NCBI GenBank assembly: GCA_040506705.1
Contig: JBEVWG010000024.1
Span: 44,921 to 108,920, forward strand
DNA: 64,000 nucleotides
DNA from: Thiodiazotropha sp040506705
GTDB taxonomy: Bacteria; Pseudomonadota; Gammaproteobacteria; Chromatiales; Chromatiaceae
Direction: 5' to 3'
Position numbers and translations under genes: made by a program. Below the pieces are notes generated by a model, which worked only from the letters and a program-made list of their open reading frames with translations, was not told the origin of the DNA and made no database searches. Positions 34,523-43,659 of this stretch are shown here, piece by piece; the stretch's first letter is position 1, and each line of letters opens with the position of its first letter.

Positions 34523-34831
34523 TTAGCGGCCTCTACCGCCGCCACCTTTGGGTCCACCATTACCCCCAGAACCTTTATTTGTGCCGCCAGGAGAGGTAGC
34601 GCTATGATTTGCAGAAGATCCGCGACGAGATTCGTAGCCCATGCCAAACCAGGTCCATCCGTCTCCCTTCTCGTCCTCCTGCCACCCCTCCTGCCAGCTG
34701 TCCAGTGCTGAGGTTTCAGACTCCTGATCATCTTCAATCTGATTGCCGACCCCACTGTCGTCCGCCCATAGGCGACCGGCAGAGAGGAGTAGCACAGAGA
34801 TCAGAAAAGCTTTGAATGTCTGACTCAACAT
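34523..34831 (-). CDS. Small secreted protein with Gly/Arg-rich tail
   Basis: A 102-aa protein with a signal peptide (MLSQTFKAFLISVLLLSAGRLWA), an acidic Gln/Glu/Trp-rich middle (SWQEGWQEDEKGDGWTWFGM) and a tail of Gly, Asn, Ser and Lys ending GGGGRGR. It is encoded just downstream of a second protein with the same kind of tail and opposite the two-component system. No domain is recognised. It is likely periplasmic or extracellular. Confidence 0.6.
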   Translation of the reverse strand: MLSQTFKAFLISVLLLSAGRLWADDSGVGNQIEDDQESETSALDSWQEGWQEDEKGDGWTWFGMGYESRRGSSANHSATSPGGTNKGSGGNGGPKGGGGRGR

Positions 34832-34858
34832 GTTTATTACCGTTGTGTATCAGTGGCC

Positions 34859-35461
34859 TTAGCGTCTTCCATTGCCGCCACCTGAGCCATGTCCAGCACC
34901 CCCTTTAATGACTTGGGTACTACCACCCATGGTGGCACTACCATTTCCGGAGCTGCTATTGTTCTTACTGCGAACTATTGAACCACTTGTATTGAAGCCC
35001 TGTCCAGAAGCGCGATCGTTTGAATTAAATCTAACATCGAACGCCTCCTCATTTTCAGTCAGTTGCTGGGTGGATTGGTTCACTCTTTGCCGCTTTTGGG
35101 TCTGCTCAAATGTGGCGTCATCTTTGTGAATGTTATCGCGATCCCTGATCCGGTCCCTGTCATGGGAAGGTGTCACAACACTCTCCTGGTCGCCATTTTC
35201 TGGTTGGCCGGCCGCTGTCTCATCTGATTGCGATTCGTCTCCAAGTTGCAGACGATTACGCTGGGCCTGCTCAATATCTCGTTCCCCAACTCTATGACGT
35301 AACTGAGTGTTTTTGTCAGGGTTTTGGAACCGGTGCTGTTGTGTCGCCTCAGCTCCGTTTAAATCTGGCAAATCATCGCTGGCATAAACTACCCCGTTTA
35401 CTGCAGAGAGGGTCATAGCAAGCATAACTGAAAGGTGTAATACTGTTTGTGAAGTTTTCAT
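34859..35461 (-). CDS. Secreted low-complexity protein with Gly-rich GRR tail
   Basis: A 200-aa protein; the ATG at 35461 is set by an excellent CAGGAG site. Signal peptide MKTSQTVLHLSVMLAMTLSA, then a charged, Gln/Asp/Arg-rich disordered region (DRDRIRDRDNIHKDD) and a Ser/Gly-rich tail ending GSGGGNGRR. It is the upstream partner of the 102-aa protein with 27 nt between them, so it is probably an operon. It is divergent from the response regulator and may be one of its targets. No known family is recognised. Confidence 0.65.
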   Translation of the reverse strand: MKTSQTVLHLSVMLAMTLSAVNGVVYASDDLPDLNGAEATQQHRFQNPDKNTQLRHRVGERDIEQAQRNRLQLGDESQSDETAAGQPENGDQESVVTPSHDRDRIRDRDNIHKDDATFEQTQKRQRVNQSTQQLTENEEAFDVRFNSNDRASGQGFNTSGSIVRSKNNSSSGNGSATMGGSTQVIKGGAGHGSGGGNGRR

Positions 35462-35683
35462 CGTGATTCTCCTGTTTGTGTTTCTCCCTTGACTCACTTT
35501 CAGCTTAGAACCAGACTATTTCTATTAGATTTCTGCTGTCAGGCAGTATGTTTCAAGTTGTTTCACTTTAATTGATATCTACTGTAGCTTGTGTAGTGTC
35601 TCGTACTGATTTGAGTATTTCAGGTTTAATATGAAGCTCTCTGTTAGGGGGGGCGAAGGTAAAAATGAGCTTATAGTGACGAT

Positions 35684-36409
35684 ATGGAATCGCAAAAGAT
35701 ATTGGTCGTAGATGATGACCCGAAACTGCTTGATCTTGTCATAAAGTTTCTTAGCCGAGAGGGCTTCCAGGTCGATGGTGTTGGAAGTGGCAAGGCAATG
35801 GACAATTATCTTGCTAATCACACAGTTTCTCTCATTGTCCTCGATTTGATGATGCCAGGGGAGGATGGACTCTCGATAGCCCGTCGACTGCGTGCCAACG
35901 GCAGCGTGCCTATATTGATGCTCTCTGCCAGAGGTGAGGATATAGACCGCATTATCGGTTTAGAGGTGGGTGCAGATGACTATCTCTCCAAGCCTTTCAA
36001 TCCAAGAGAGTTATCTGCTCGAATTAAAGCGATTTTGCGTCGTACTCAAGAGCTGAATCATCAGTCCAATGGTGGCGACCCGCAATCCAGAACTTATCAA
36101 TTTGGCGATTATCTGCTTAATCTGACCACCAGTAACCTCTCCCGCAATGGACAACATATCAAACTGACATCAGGTGAGTTTTCACTGCTCGAAGTCTTTG
36201 TTCAACATCCCAATCGGATGTTGAGCCGGGACCACTTAATTGAGTTGATCAAAGGTTATGAACGATCACCCTTTGATCGCAGCATCGATGTCCGGGTTAC
36301 CCGTCTTCGTAAAAAGCTTGAGGATAATCCAGACCAGCCAGCATTTATCCGTACAGTTTGGGGGCGTGGTTACATCTTTACCCCTCAAGGGGACGATGTG
36401 GCTTTGTGA
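35684..36409 (+). CDS. OmpR-family response regulator
   Basis: A 241-aa protein. The receiver domain (1-120) has the acidic pair VVDDDPK, the phospho-acceptor in LIVLDLMMPGEDG, the conserved Thr/Ser in LMLSARG and Lys in YLSKPFNP. The C-terminal winged helix (about 140-235) shows LTSGEFSLLEVFVQHPNRML and the recognition helix SIDVRVTRLRKKLED. Its stop overlaps the kinase GTG start, so the two are made together. Likely targets are the divergent secreted-protein pair and the downstream DUF2202 gene. Confidence 0.95.
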   Translation: MESQKILVVDDDPKLLDLVIKFLSREGFQVDGVGSGKAMDNYLANHTVSLIVLDLMMPGEDGLSIARRLRANGSVPILMLSARGEDIDRIIGLEVGADDYLSKPFNPRELSARIKAILRRTQELNHQSNGGDPQSRTYQFGDYLLNLTTSNLSRNGQHIKLTSGEFSLLEVFVQHPNRMLSRDHLIELIKGYERSPFDRSIDVRVTRLRKKLEDNPDQPAFIRTVWGRGYIFTPQGDDVAL

Positions 36410-37716
36410 GAAAGCTCTTTCACAGCGAAACACTATTTGGTCGTACCGCTACGGCCTTTACATTGGCTTTCCTGCTTTTTTCACTGTTTTCATTAGGCTT
36501 GGTTGTCTATTTCGTTACCCTGCCATTGAAACAGAGAGCCGCAAGCGATCTCTCAGCGATGGCCGTGCTCGCTGCTCAAATCTGGGTAGAGCTGCCACCT
36601 GGCACACGACCAGATTTTGAACGTGAAATGCGAGAGCACCATGACATCACTATTGGATTGTCACGGGGCGAGCCTATGATTGAAGCACCGCAGGCTTTCT
36701 ATCTTGAGGGGTTTCTTGAGGCGCTCAAAGGGCGAACAGATAAACAGCATGCCATGTTTATCGATCCTGAAATGCCGAACTGGCGGTGGGTTGAAATCCC
36801 TATGGGAGGTCGCAATTTACTAATTGGCTTTGACTCAACCCGTTTCATGATGCGAATACCCTTGACCTTGATCCTTATGGTTGTGGCTGGAACTCTGATC
36901 GCAACGGTAACTTCACTGTTAATCGTACGTCGAATAACCAGACCCCTGGCAGCATTGGCGCAGGCCTCGACACGTATAGGTGAGGGGCGTCAGGGTAAAC
37001 CTTTACAGGAAAAGGGGGCCAAAGAGCTTAGAGATTTGACGCGCAACTTTAACCATATGGAGCAGCAGTTACAGGTCTTGATGGACAACCGGACTGTGAT
37101 GTTGGCGGGGATTTCCCATGACTTAAGAACTCCTATTGCACGCATGCAACTGGGGTTGGAGCTTGCCGCTGATAAACTCGATGAGGATCAACTGAAAGGT
37201 TTACGTGAAGATCTTGATGAGATGAACGGCATCATTTCAGCAACCCTGCAACTATCCAAAGGCATATCTGATGAGGTTGCCAAACAGGCAGAGGTTTGCC
37301 ATCAGGTCGTAGAGGTTGTGCAAGAGTATCAACAGCAGAACTATCAGGTCGAATTTCAGGGGCTTTCTGAAATCTACCATGATCTGCCGATTGTTGCTTT
37401 TCGGAGGGTATTGCACAATCTGATCGATAACGCGATTCGATATGGTGGGGGAAAACCGGTCAAGGTGAGTTGCCATAATATCGAGAGTTCTGTAGCAATT
37501 TCGGTAATCGATCAAGGGCCAGGAATCCCAGTTGATCAACGTGAGACCATTCTCCAGCCTTTCAAAAGGTTGGAAGAGTCCCGTAGCCCCACTTCAGGAG
37601 GTAGTGGCCTGGGGCTGGCAATCGTAGACCAGCTTTGTCGTATGAATGGCTGGAGATTAGAGCTGGATGACGGCGAGGATTGCGGCACTATCGCGAGATT
37701 GTGGCTTGCGGATTGA
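36406..37716 (+). CDS. EnvZ-like sensor histidine kinase
   Basis: A 436-aa kinase. The true start is the GTG at 36406 overlapping the regulator stop (GTGA). TM1 is at about 10-32, then a roughly 120-residue periplasmic sensor, TM2 at about 148-172, a HAMP domain with RRITRPLAALAQASTRIGEG, a HisKA helix with the phospho-His in AGISHDLRTPIARMQ, and an HATPase with DNAIRYGGG, DQGPGIP and SGGSGLGLAIV. The small periplasmic domain suggests an envelope signal such as osmolarity, pH or metal. Confidence 0.95.
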   Translation: MRKLFHSETLFGRTATAFTLAFLLFSLFSLGLVVYFVTLPLKQRAASDLSAMAVLAAQIWVELPPGTRPDFEREMREHHDITIGLSRGEPMIEAPQAFYLEGFLEALKGRTDKQHAMFIDPEMPNWRWVEIPMGGRNLLIGFDSTRFMMRIPLTLILMVVAGTLIATVTSLLIVRRITRPLAALAQASTRIGEGRQGKPLQEKGAKELRDLTRNFNHMEQQLQVLMDNRTVMLAGISHDLRTPIARMQLGLELAADKLDEDQLKGLREDLDEMNGIISATLQLSKGISDEVAKQAEVCHQVVEVVQEYQQQNYQVEFQGLSEIYHDLPIVAFRRVLHNLIDNAIRYGGGKPVKVSCHNIESSVAISVIDQGPGIPVDQRETILQPFKRLEESRSPTSGGSGLGLAIVDQLCRMNGWRLELDDGEDCGTIARLWLAD

Positions 37717-37906
37717 TTCAGGCTGGCCATCTTTAACTCAACCCAACATATCCACGGCCTAAATGTTTCAAACTGTTTCATCACTGATCAATCAAGCAAC
37801 ACCTTGATACAGTAACTTTTTCTCTGTTCGTTATGATATTCCACATCAGAGGGGGAACCTCAAAACCAATGCGAAACACTCGCTAAATCGATAATGGAGT
37901 AACATC

Positions 37907-38620
37907 ATGATCAACCAAACATACAAAAAACCACTACTAATAATCCTCCTGTTTATTCTCTTTCAATCTCAACTTTCAGTCGCCGGTGGCGGCCAATCTT
38001 TCAGGGGTAGAGGAGGTGGTGCAGGGATGCAACAGCAGACTGCAAATCTTGATTTCAATGAGGCGACCCACCTGATATTCATGCGGGAGGAGGAGAAGCT
38101 GGCAAGAGACGTCTATACAATGTTGGGAATGATGTACCCCAATTCAGTGGTCTTTGGTCGAATTGATGATTCAGAGCAGGTTCATACAGACAGAGTCAGG
38201 CAAACCTTGGAAGCCTATGGTGTGGAAGACCCGAACACCAATGATAATCTGGGAATATTCACCGGAGAGTCTTACGGAGAGTATTTCACTGACAAGTATG
38301 ATGCACTTATCTCTCAGGCGTCGAGCAGTGAGTTGAACGCACTCTATGTTGGCGCCTTAATTGAAGAGTTGGATATGCTCGACATACAACGTTGTCCTGA
38401 TGTTATCCTGGAGCAGGATAATGGCATCGATTCAGATGCGGAATGTGGATTGGTCTATACAGATCAGCCTGATGTAGAGAATCTCTATGAATCCCTCCTC
38501 AGAGGTTCAGCCAATCATTTAAGGGGATATGTCAGGGCAATCGAAGCAGTGATTGGCGAAGGGGCATATGCACCCCAACTGTTAAGCCAAGCGGATTTGG
38601 ATGAGATCCTTGGTCGTTGA
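37907..38620 (+). CDS. DUF2202 ferritin-like secreted protein
   Basis: A 237-aa protein with a signal peptide (1-26) and a short SFRGRGGGAG linker that echoes the Gly/Arg tails of the nearby secreted pair. Residues about 45-235 are the DUF2202 helical bundle: HLIFMREEEKLARDVY, then a second EQVHTDRVRQTLEAYG helix and YVGALIEELDMLDI. The Glu/His spacing resembles a ferritin-like di-metal site, though metal binding is unproven. It lies 190 nt after the kinase gene, with ATG after GGAGTAACATC. It is probably part of the regulon of the adjacent two-component system. Confidence 0.85.
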   Translation: MINQTYKKPLLIILLFILFQSQLSVAGGGQSFRGRGGGAGMQQQTANLDFNEATHLIFMREEEKLARDVYTMLGMMYPNSVVFGRIDDSEQVHTDRVRQTLEAYGVEDPNTNDNLGIFTGESYGEYFTDKYDALISQASSSELNALYVGALIEELDMLDIQRCPDVILEQDNGIDSDAECGLVYTDQPDVENLYESLLRGSANHLRGYVRAIEAVIGEGAYAPQLLSQADLDEILGR

Positions 38621-39440
38621 GATAGTCAACGGGTAAAAATCATCTTCTGAAAAGTATGGCACCCTCCAGCTTGTCACTTGATAAGCTGGAGTTTCATACG
38701 ATATGAGTGCCCTATCCAGGTGATATAGATCTGAGCAATAAGCAGCGACGTCAGTGGGAAGAGACGGCAACTGAAAAAGAGATAATCACGACCTATTCAG
38801 CATGACACTATCGTCATAGTAGCCTGGATGAAGTGCAACGGAATCCGGGAAGATCATCGCACCATTCTCCCCGGATTCCGTTGCACTTCATCCAGGCTAC
38901 CAAATTGGCGTAATCTGGGACATCCAACATTTAAAACTCAAATAATCAATAAATTCTCAGTCTCTCTTTGGGTGTTGTTAGTATGTGGTTTACTGACTGC
39001 TGCACTCATATGTTTGTTCCAAATCAAGGCGTGCTTTTGAAGTAATGCTTATTGCCTGTCGAAAAAGCGCAACGCAGAGTCTGGACAGGTCGTAAAGCCC
39101 CGTAGGTACAGCATGAATTCAATGCCTGTTTTATAGAACAATCTGAGATAGAGTGAACTTTCCCCCCACGTCCCCGAATTACTGCTTGCCTACAGAAATC
39201 AATCCACTTTTATGAGCTGACAAAACTAATGCAACATTTGATAGATAGTCATACAAATCATTTAAACAATTAAGTGAAAAAGAGGTGAACACCGTTATCT
39301 TAGATTGGATATTTTATTAATTGCAAAATTAGTGAAAGAACTAAAGAAGACTATGCTATTCTCGCAAGGTATAAGTCATTCTGGTTATTAGAAGTGGTCC
39401 GCATACAAAATATTTAAAAGTAAAAAAGGGATATTACATA
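38621..39440. other. Intergenic region with one large palindromic repeat
   Basis: About 820 nt without a supportable gene. It holds the 82-nt palindromic repeat at 38819-38900. The last 200 nt before the IPTL-CTERM gene are AT-rich and promoter-like. Confidence 0.5.
38819..38900. repeat. TAGCCTGGATG palindromic repeat
   Basis: GTAGCCTGGATGAAGTGCAA at the left is perfectly complementary to the right end, with inner CGGAATCCGGG/CCCGGATTCCG pairing and an 18-nt loop. It belongs to the same family as the elements near 62.2 and 62.5 kb. Such repeats are common in gammaproteobacterial intergenic regions and are REP-like. Confidence 0.85.
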
Positions 39441-40115
39441 ATGAAATTAATGAACACTGTAATGTTTTTGGTGCTTTCATGTTTTTTCTGCCAAGCTCAA
39501 GCAATAGAATTTGCAAGCGTTGGTCAAATTGGACCAACTCCACCTTGGAATCCAATGGCTGAGCCCCTCGAAAATATCGACCTTCAAGCAACCGAAGATA
39601 TCGCAGGAGATTCTATTATGGTTGCCCTAGGTGCAGGTGATCCTGCTTTTGCTGTGGGCGGTCGGATTGTATTAACCCTAACCGGTGGTGCCACATTTGC
39701 TGATGTTGCCTATTCCTTAGAACAATGGGCGGGAGGAGCGGGTACAGGCAACTTGAATTTTGCAGTGTTTCAAGTACCAGTACCCAATCCAGGGTCTACG
39801 CAAATTGAATTTATACTGCAAGATGATGGCCTTAACCCAATCGCAGCTGAAGATTCATTTATCCTCAGTGGTGCAGTCATTGCTGGACAAGCAAGCAATT
39901 TTAACCTACCAGTGATCCCAGGAGTGGATATCAGTCTAGAAGTAGAGGTGTTCGATAATCTCAATGCTTCCAACGGTAACGCTCAAACGATTATATTTGA
40001 GAGTAACCTAGCGCCCGTTTCCCGGCCGATACCAACTATCAGTTTTTGGGGATTAGCTGCACTGTCTCTAGTCCTGGTTGGTTTCGCGCGCTATAGACTG
40101 CGTGAAGATTCTTAA
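39441..40115 (+). CDS. IPTL-CTERM sorted surface protein
   Basis: A 224-aa protein with a signal peptide (MKLMNTVMFLVLSCFFCQAQ), a beta-rich central region of unknown family and a C-terminal IPTL-CTERM-type signal: IPTISFWGLAALSLVLVGFA, followed by RYRLREDS. Proteins with such tails are exported and processed by an exosortase/archaeosortase-like or rhombosortase-like enzyme, often with exopolysaccharide systems. No sorting enzyme lies in this window. AAAAGGG precedes the ATG at 12 nt. Confidence 0.85.
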   Translation: MKLMNTVMFLVLSCFFCQAQAIEFASVGQIGPTPPWNPMAEPLENIDLQATEDIAGDSIMVALGAGDPAFAVGGRIVLTLTGGATFADVAYSLEQWAGGAGTGNLNFAVFQVPVPNPGSTQIEFILQDDGLNPIAAEDSFILSGAVIAGQASNFNLPVIPGVDISLEVEVFDNLNASNGNAQTIIFESNLAPVSRPIPTISFWGLAALSLVLVGFARYRLREDS

Positions 40116-40226
40116 GAGGAGTATTAATCAACCTGCATAGTTATTCCGATGATTGCCTCGATGAGGTGGCCAAAAATAGTCGTCCACTACAATAGAAGTA
40201 CCTTGCATATTTCCATATCTCTGATG

Positions 40227-42458
40227 TCAGTAGAGATAGATTGCACCGGTTTGAAATGGAGCATCTATTGGTTCAAATGCCGTGTTTGGCGAGTATTCCG
40301 AAGGGGCGCCAATTGAGAGGATACTGCCATCCCCTGAAAGTGCCAAACTGGAACCAAAGCTTGCATTTTTCGGTGGACAGGGTGACGTACCGTAGATTGG
40401 ACAAACTCTCTCGGCCCGGGTGTTCGAGGCCTTGATATAGGCTTGTTGACGCCATGATCCGGTGTTATCTGAAAAGAGGTAGACCGCACCGGCTCTTGAC
40501 GAGGAGTTATCGGATTGATCGCCATTGATGCCCCTGGCGATGGAGTCCTCGAGAGCGGTCCCGACTGCCAGGATATGACCATCGCTACTGAGTGCAAGTG
40601 CTCTGCCTATCACATCAGAGGGATCAGGGTTAGATGCTTTGATATAGGCTGTTTGGTTCCAAATACTATTATCCTGACGCTCGAAGAGGTAGATAGCACC
40701 GCTCGATTCTGTGGAATTGTCTGTCTGATCTCCTTCGATTCCGGTGGCTGAAGAACTTTCATAGGTTGCTGAAACTGCTAATGCGTCACCATCGCCAGAT
40801 AGCGCGACTTGGGTACCAAAGGCATCTCGTGCTTCTGTGTTAGAGGCTTTGATATAGGCTTGTTGAGTCCACTCTCCCTCAGATGAAGTGAACAGATAAA
40901 CCGCGCCAGCCCATACTGCGCTATTGTCGCTCTGGTTGCCGTTTATTCCAGTTGCAAGGGATTGCTCACCAGTTGCACCAACCGCTAAGGTGGTACCATC
41001 GTCGGAAAGTGCTATGCTCGATCCAAATCTATCATCGGCATCTGAAATTGATGGTTTAATATAGGCTTGCTGACGCCAAGCGTTACCTTCTCGTATAAAC
41101 AAATATACGGCACCGAGATCTGGAGCTGGGTCGTCTGTTTCATCTCCGTTTTCATCTGTTGCAGTAGAGTCAAAAAGGTATGCTGATACCGCGAGTGTAT
41201 CTCCATCGTTTGAAAGTGCAATGACATGGCCGAATCGATCGTCGGTTTCCGGATTGGTAGGGTTGAGATAGGCTTGGTGGTCCCACGTATCTCCATTACG
41301 AGTAAAGATCCTGACTATGCCACCTTCACCATTAGTATCATGAAAAATATAAGCAGTAGCCAGAGTGGTTCCATCTCCGGAAAGCGATAGTGATGAGCTT
41401 ACCGTTTCGATCAGGGTCTGTTGTTGCCAATGGGTGCCCTCATTGCTAAAAATATGAATGCCAGCAGTAGAGAATACCGCTAGAGTATTACCATCATTGG
41501 AAAGCGACATCTGGCCGCCAAAATTATTACGTTCTATATCATCTGCTTTGATATATCCAATGGACTGGATCATAGCTGAGCTGATGGATAGCGGGGGAGA
41601 ATCTGTGCACAGGTCAGCACCATTGCAGGCCTGAACTAAGTAACTGGCGTTGTCCCAGTCGGTTAGGTGGACGGAAATTGTTTCATCCACCTGTGTATCT
41701 GTGATCTTATCGCCTACCTGAGTATATCCGGACTGGCCATCGGGATTTTTCAGTAGTCTATAGTATTCGGCGCCGACATTATTCCAGCTGAAATGTAGCT
41801 TTTTCGGGTTGATTCCTTTTACTTCAGGGGTTACGGAACTCAACGGGCAACTGATTACAACCTGGGTGTGTTGCCGATCATTCAATGTGCCACTTCCGTT
41901 GACGACTCTGCACGTTTGGCCATTTGGTTGTGTGGCAATCGCAACTAGATAGTCGTGGCCAGGTTCTAATTCTGTTGGAAATATGAAATCACTGTTTGAT
42001 GAGATGCTAAGATCATCGCCACCGTTGTTCTGAATAACCAGACCGCTGCCGGTAAGTCCTGTAACATAACCACTAACACGATAATCAATTGCCTGGCAGG
42101 TCACAATAAGGTCGCTTATGTCAGAACCATCAATGGTGCCAGTGCTATTTTCTACGTTGCAGTTTTGGTTGACAGGTTGAGTGACCACGGTTACATGGTA
42201 ACTTTCACCATCATAGAGAATGCTGGTGAAAGTGTAGTGACCATCCTCGCTGATATTGAGCCTATCCTGGTTGCTGTTCTGCAGCACTAGACTCCCACCA
42301 TACAGATCATTGACAGTTACACCAACACGATACTGATCGGGGTCTTCCTGGTTGTCTTTGCTGCTGCTGTCACATGCAAAGAGATGGAGTAAAAGCGTGG
42401 CAAAAACTGTAATCCGTGCTGGTTTAAAAAAAGTATCTGTCACTATTGATGTATCCAT
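40227..42458 (-). CDS. FG-GAP/integrin-alpha-like repeat lipoprotein
   Basis: A 743-aa protein. A lipobox (LLLHLFAC, Cys29) follows a hydrophobic leader, so it is probably outer-membrane anchored. Residues about 45-200 form two related beta domains with a Cys pair each (CNVENSTGTIDGSDISDLIV and CRVVNGSGTLNDRQHTQVVI). A Fn3-like segment follows at about 210-300. The C-terminal 430 residues carry about seven repeats of the form FGxxxALSxDGxTLAVGA, interleaved with GAVYLF and QQAYIKAS, which fold as a beta-propeller. The role is likely adhesion or surface binding. It is monocistronic. Confidence 0.8.
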   Translation of the reverse strand: MDTSIVTDTFFKPARITVFATLLLHLFACDSSSKDNQEDPDQYRVGVTVNDLYGGSLVLQNSNQDRLNISEDGHYTFTSILYDGESYHVTVVTQPVNQNCNVENSTGTIDGSDISDLIVTCQAIDYRVSGYVTGLTGSGLVIQNNGGDDLSISSNSDFIFPTELEPGHDYLVAIATQPNGQTCRVVNGSGTLNDRQHTQVVISCPLSSVTPEVKGINPKKLHFSWNNVGAEYYRLLKNPDGQSGYTQVGDKITDTQVDETISVHLTDWDNASYLVQACNGADLCTDSPPLSISSAMIQSIGYIKADDIERNNFGGQMSLSNDGNTLAVFSTAGIHIFSNEGTHWQQQTLIETVSSSLSLSGDGTTLATAYIFHDTNGEGGIVRIFTRNGDTWDHQAYLNPTNPETDDRFGHVIALSNDGDTLAVSAYLFDSTATDENGDETDDPAPDLGAVYLFIREGNAWRQQAYIKPSISDADDRFGSSIALSDDGTTLAVGATGEQSLATGINGNQSDNSAVWAGAVYLFTSSEGEWTQQAYIKASNTEARDAFGTQVALSGDGDALAVSATYESSSATGIEGDQTDNSTESSGAIYLFERQDNSIWNQTAYIKASNPDPSDVIGRALALSSDGHILAVGTALEDSIARGINGDQSDNSSSRAGAVYLFSDNTGSWRQQAYIKASNTRAERVCPIYGTSPCPPKNASFGSSLALSGDGSILSIGAPSEYSPNTAFEPIDAPFQTGAIYLY

Positions 42459-42607
42459 TTTAATCCTTGATGGGTAATGGATTTCATCACCCCGTCCTTT
42501 ATTATTTATACTGTAACAGTTGTCATCAGGTTGGTAAAACCGATATATAGTGGAAGAGAAAAGTCAAAGGCGCTACGACTACCTAGACACCACCTACAAA
42601 TTCTACA

Positions 42608-43031
42608 AGCTGGAGCGAGCAGGAGGTCATCGAACATTGGCAGCGTATCTTTTCGCTGCCTATGAATGTCCAGCACTATCTGGCTAAAGAATCTATCACA
42701 CGGGAGGAGCACGATGTAGTTTCTGAGTTGCTGATTAAGTGGCGTACACGGATTCATGGTATTAGCTGGTTTATGTACTGTCTCAACGAGCCCATTCCCC
42801 TGCAAGCTAACAAAGAAGAGGGTTGTAAAGGGTGTTACTGGGAGGGGCTATAAAGACCATACCTTGCAAGATGAGGAGGCACTGGTGGCTTCTGTGGACC
42901 TCAATCTGGTAAGGGAGGATATGGCGGAGACGCCTGAGCAATCTGAGTGTACCTCCATTAAACCGCGATCTCATCAACTCAAAATGAACCCTAGCAGTAT
43001 AGATGAGGCCAATACACCAGTGGCAAACTAG
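42608..43031 (+). pseudogene. RAYT (REP-associated tyrosine, IS200-like) transposase remnant
   Basis: The first frame reads SWSEQEVIEHWQRIFSLP, then LLIKWRTRIHGISWFMYCLN and EEGCKGCYWEG before a stop at 42851-42853. A second frame then continues LQDEEALVASVDLNLVREDM and AETPEQSECTSI. Together these match the conserved C-terminal half of RAYT/Y1 transposases (SWFMRCLNE, GRFWEGRFKSQALLDE, YVDLNPIRA, TPE-SD-TSI). The N-terminal half with the HUH motif is missing, and there is a frameshift and a small deletion, so it is inactive. Confidence 0.85.
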
Positions 43032-43088
43032 GGTAACCCCTAGTAGATTCCTGCCATCAACAAGACTAATCTGAGTATTTATATATTT

Positions 43089-43133
43089 ACTAACCAGAAC
43101 GTAAGTATCCGGATACTTAATGTTCTGGTTAGT
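43089..43133. repeat. 45-nt near-perfect palindrome
   Basis: ACTAACCAGAAC at 43089 pairs with GTTCTGGTTAGT ending at 43133, and the centre TAAGTATCC/GGATACTTA pairs too. It lies 57 nt after the RAYT remnant and could be a cognate REP hairpin or a terminator. Confidence 0.8.
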
Positions 43134-43219
43134 AACCAACAGGAAGTGTAGTGGTCTAGGCATGACGCAGCTGCTCAATTTAGCCACCGGTGTTAAGACT
43201 CCTGGTGAGGGTGGTACCG

Positions 43220-43597
43220 ATGAGAGTTTCAGTGATCAGTGGCAGTGGAAATAGTTTGATTTCCCAAAATTCAATGAAATTGATGTTTACGATGATCATG
43301 GTCATCATGGCATCTTACTGCAATTCTGAAGTCAATGTCAGATCTGAAACCGCCCGGCTGATAGGAACACTACGCAGTCAGGTGGTCATGGGGAGTAGTC
43401 CAGAAGAGGTGATAGAAATCCTCAAGAGTCATGACATAGAACACTCGGCCTACCTGAAAGGCTCAGACATTATCAAGGCAATAGTCAGGGACGTAGTGAA
43501 GTCAGAGCTTGGTAGCATCTCTATCAAGATCAGGTTTCTTTTTGAGAATACCAGATTGGCCAGCTATACACTTGAAAAGACATACACTCGAAATTGA
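43220..43597 (+). CDS. Small putative lipoprotein of unknown function
   Basis: A 125-aa protein if started at the ATG at 43220, which has a GAGGGTGG site. An internal ATG at 43274 would begin directly with a lipoprotein-like leader (MKLMFTMIMVIMASYCNSEV, Cys as lipid anchor) but lacks a ribosome site. The remaining 90 residues contain SSPEEVIEILKSHDIEHSAY and a C-terminal beta-rich end (SISIKIRFLFENTRLASYTL), loosely like BamE/SmpA-type small domains. No firm family. Confidence 0.5.
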   Translation: MRVSVISGSGNSLISQNSMKLMFTMIMVIMASYCNSEVNVRSETARLIGTLRSQVVMGSSPEEVIEILKSHDIEHSAYLKGSDIIKAIVRDVVKSELGSISIKIRFLFENTRLASYTLEKTYTRN

Positions 43598-43659
43598 GAG
43601 AAACTGGCATAGATCATCGATCCGTAAATACTACTGTAAATTAATCTATGTCTTAATCA

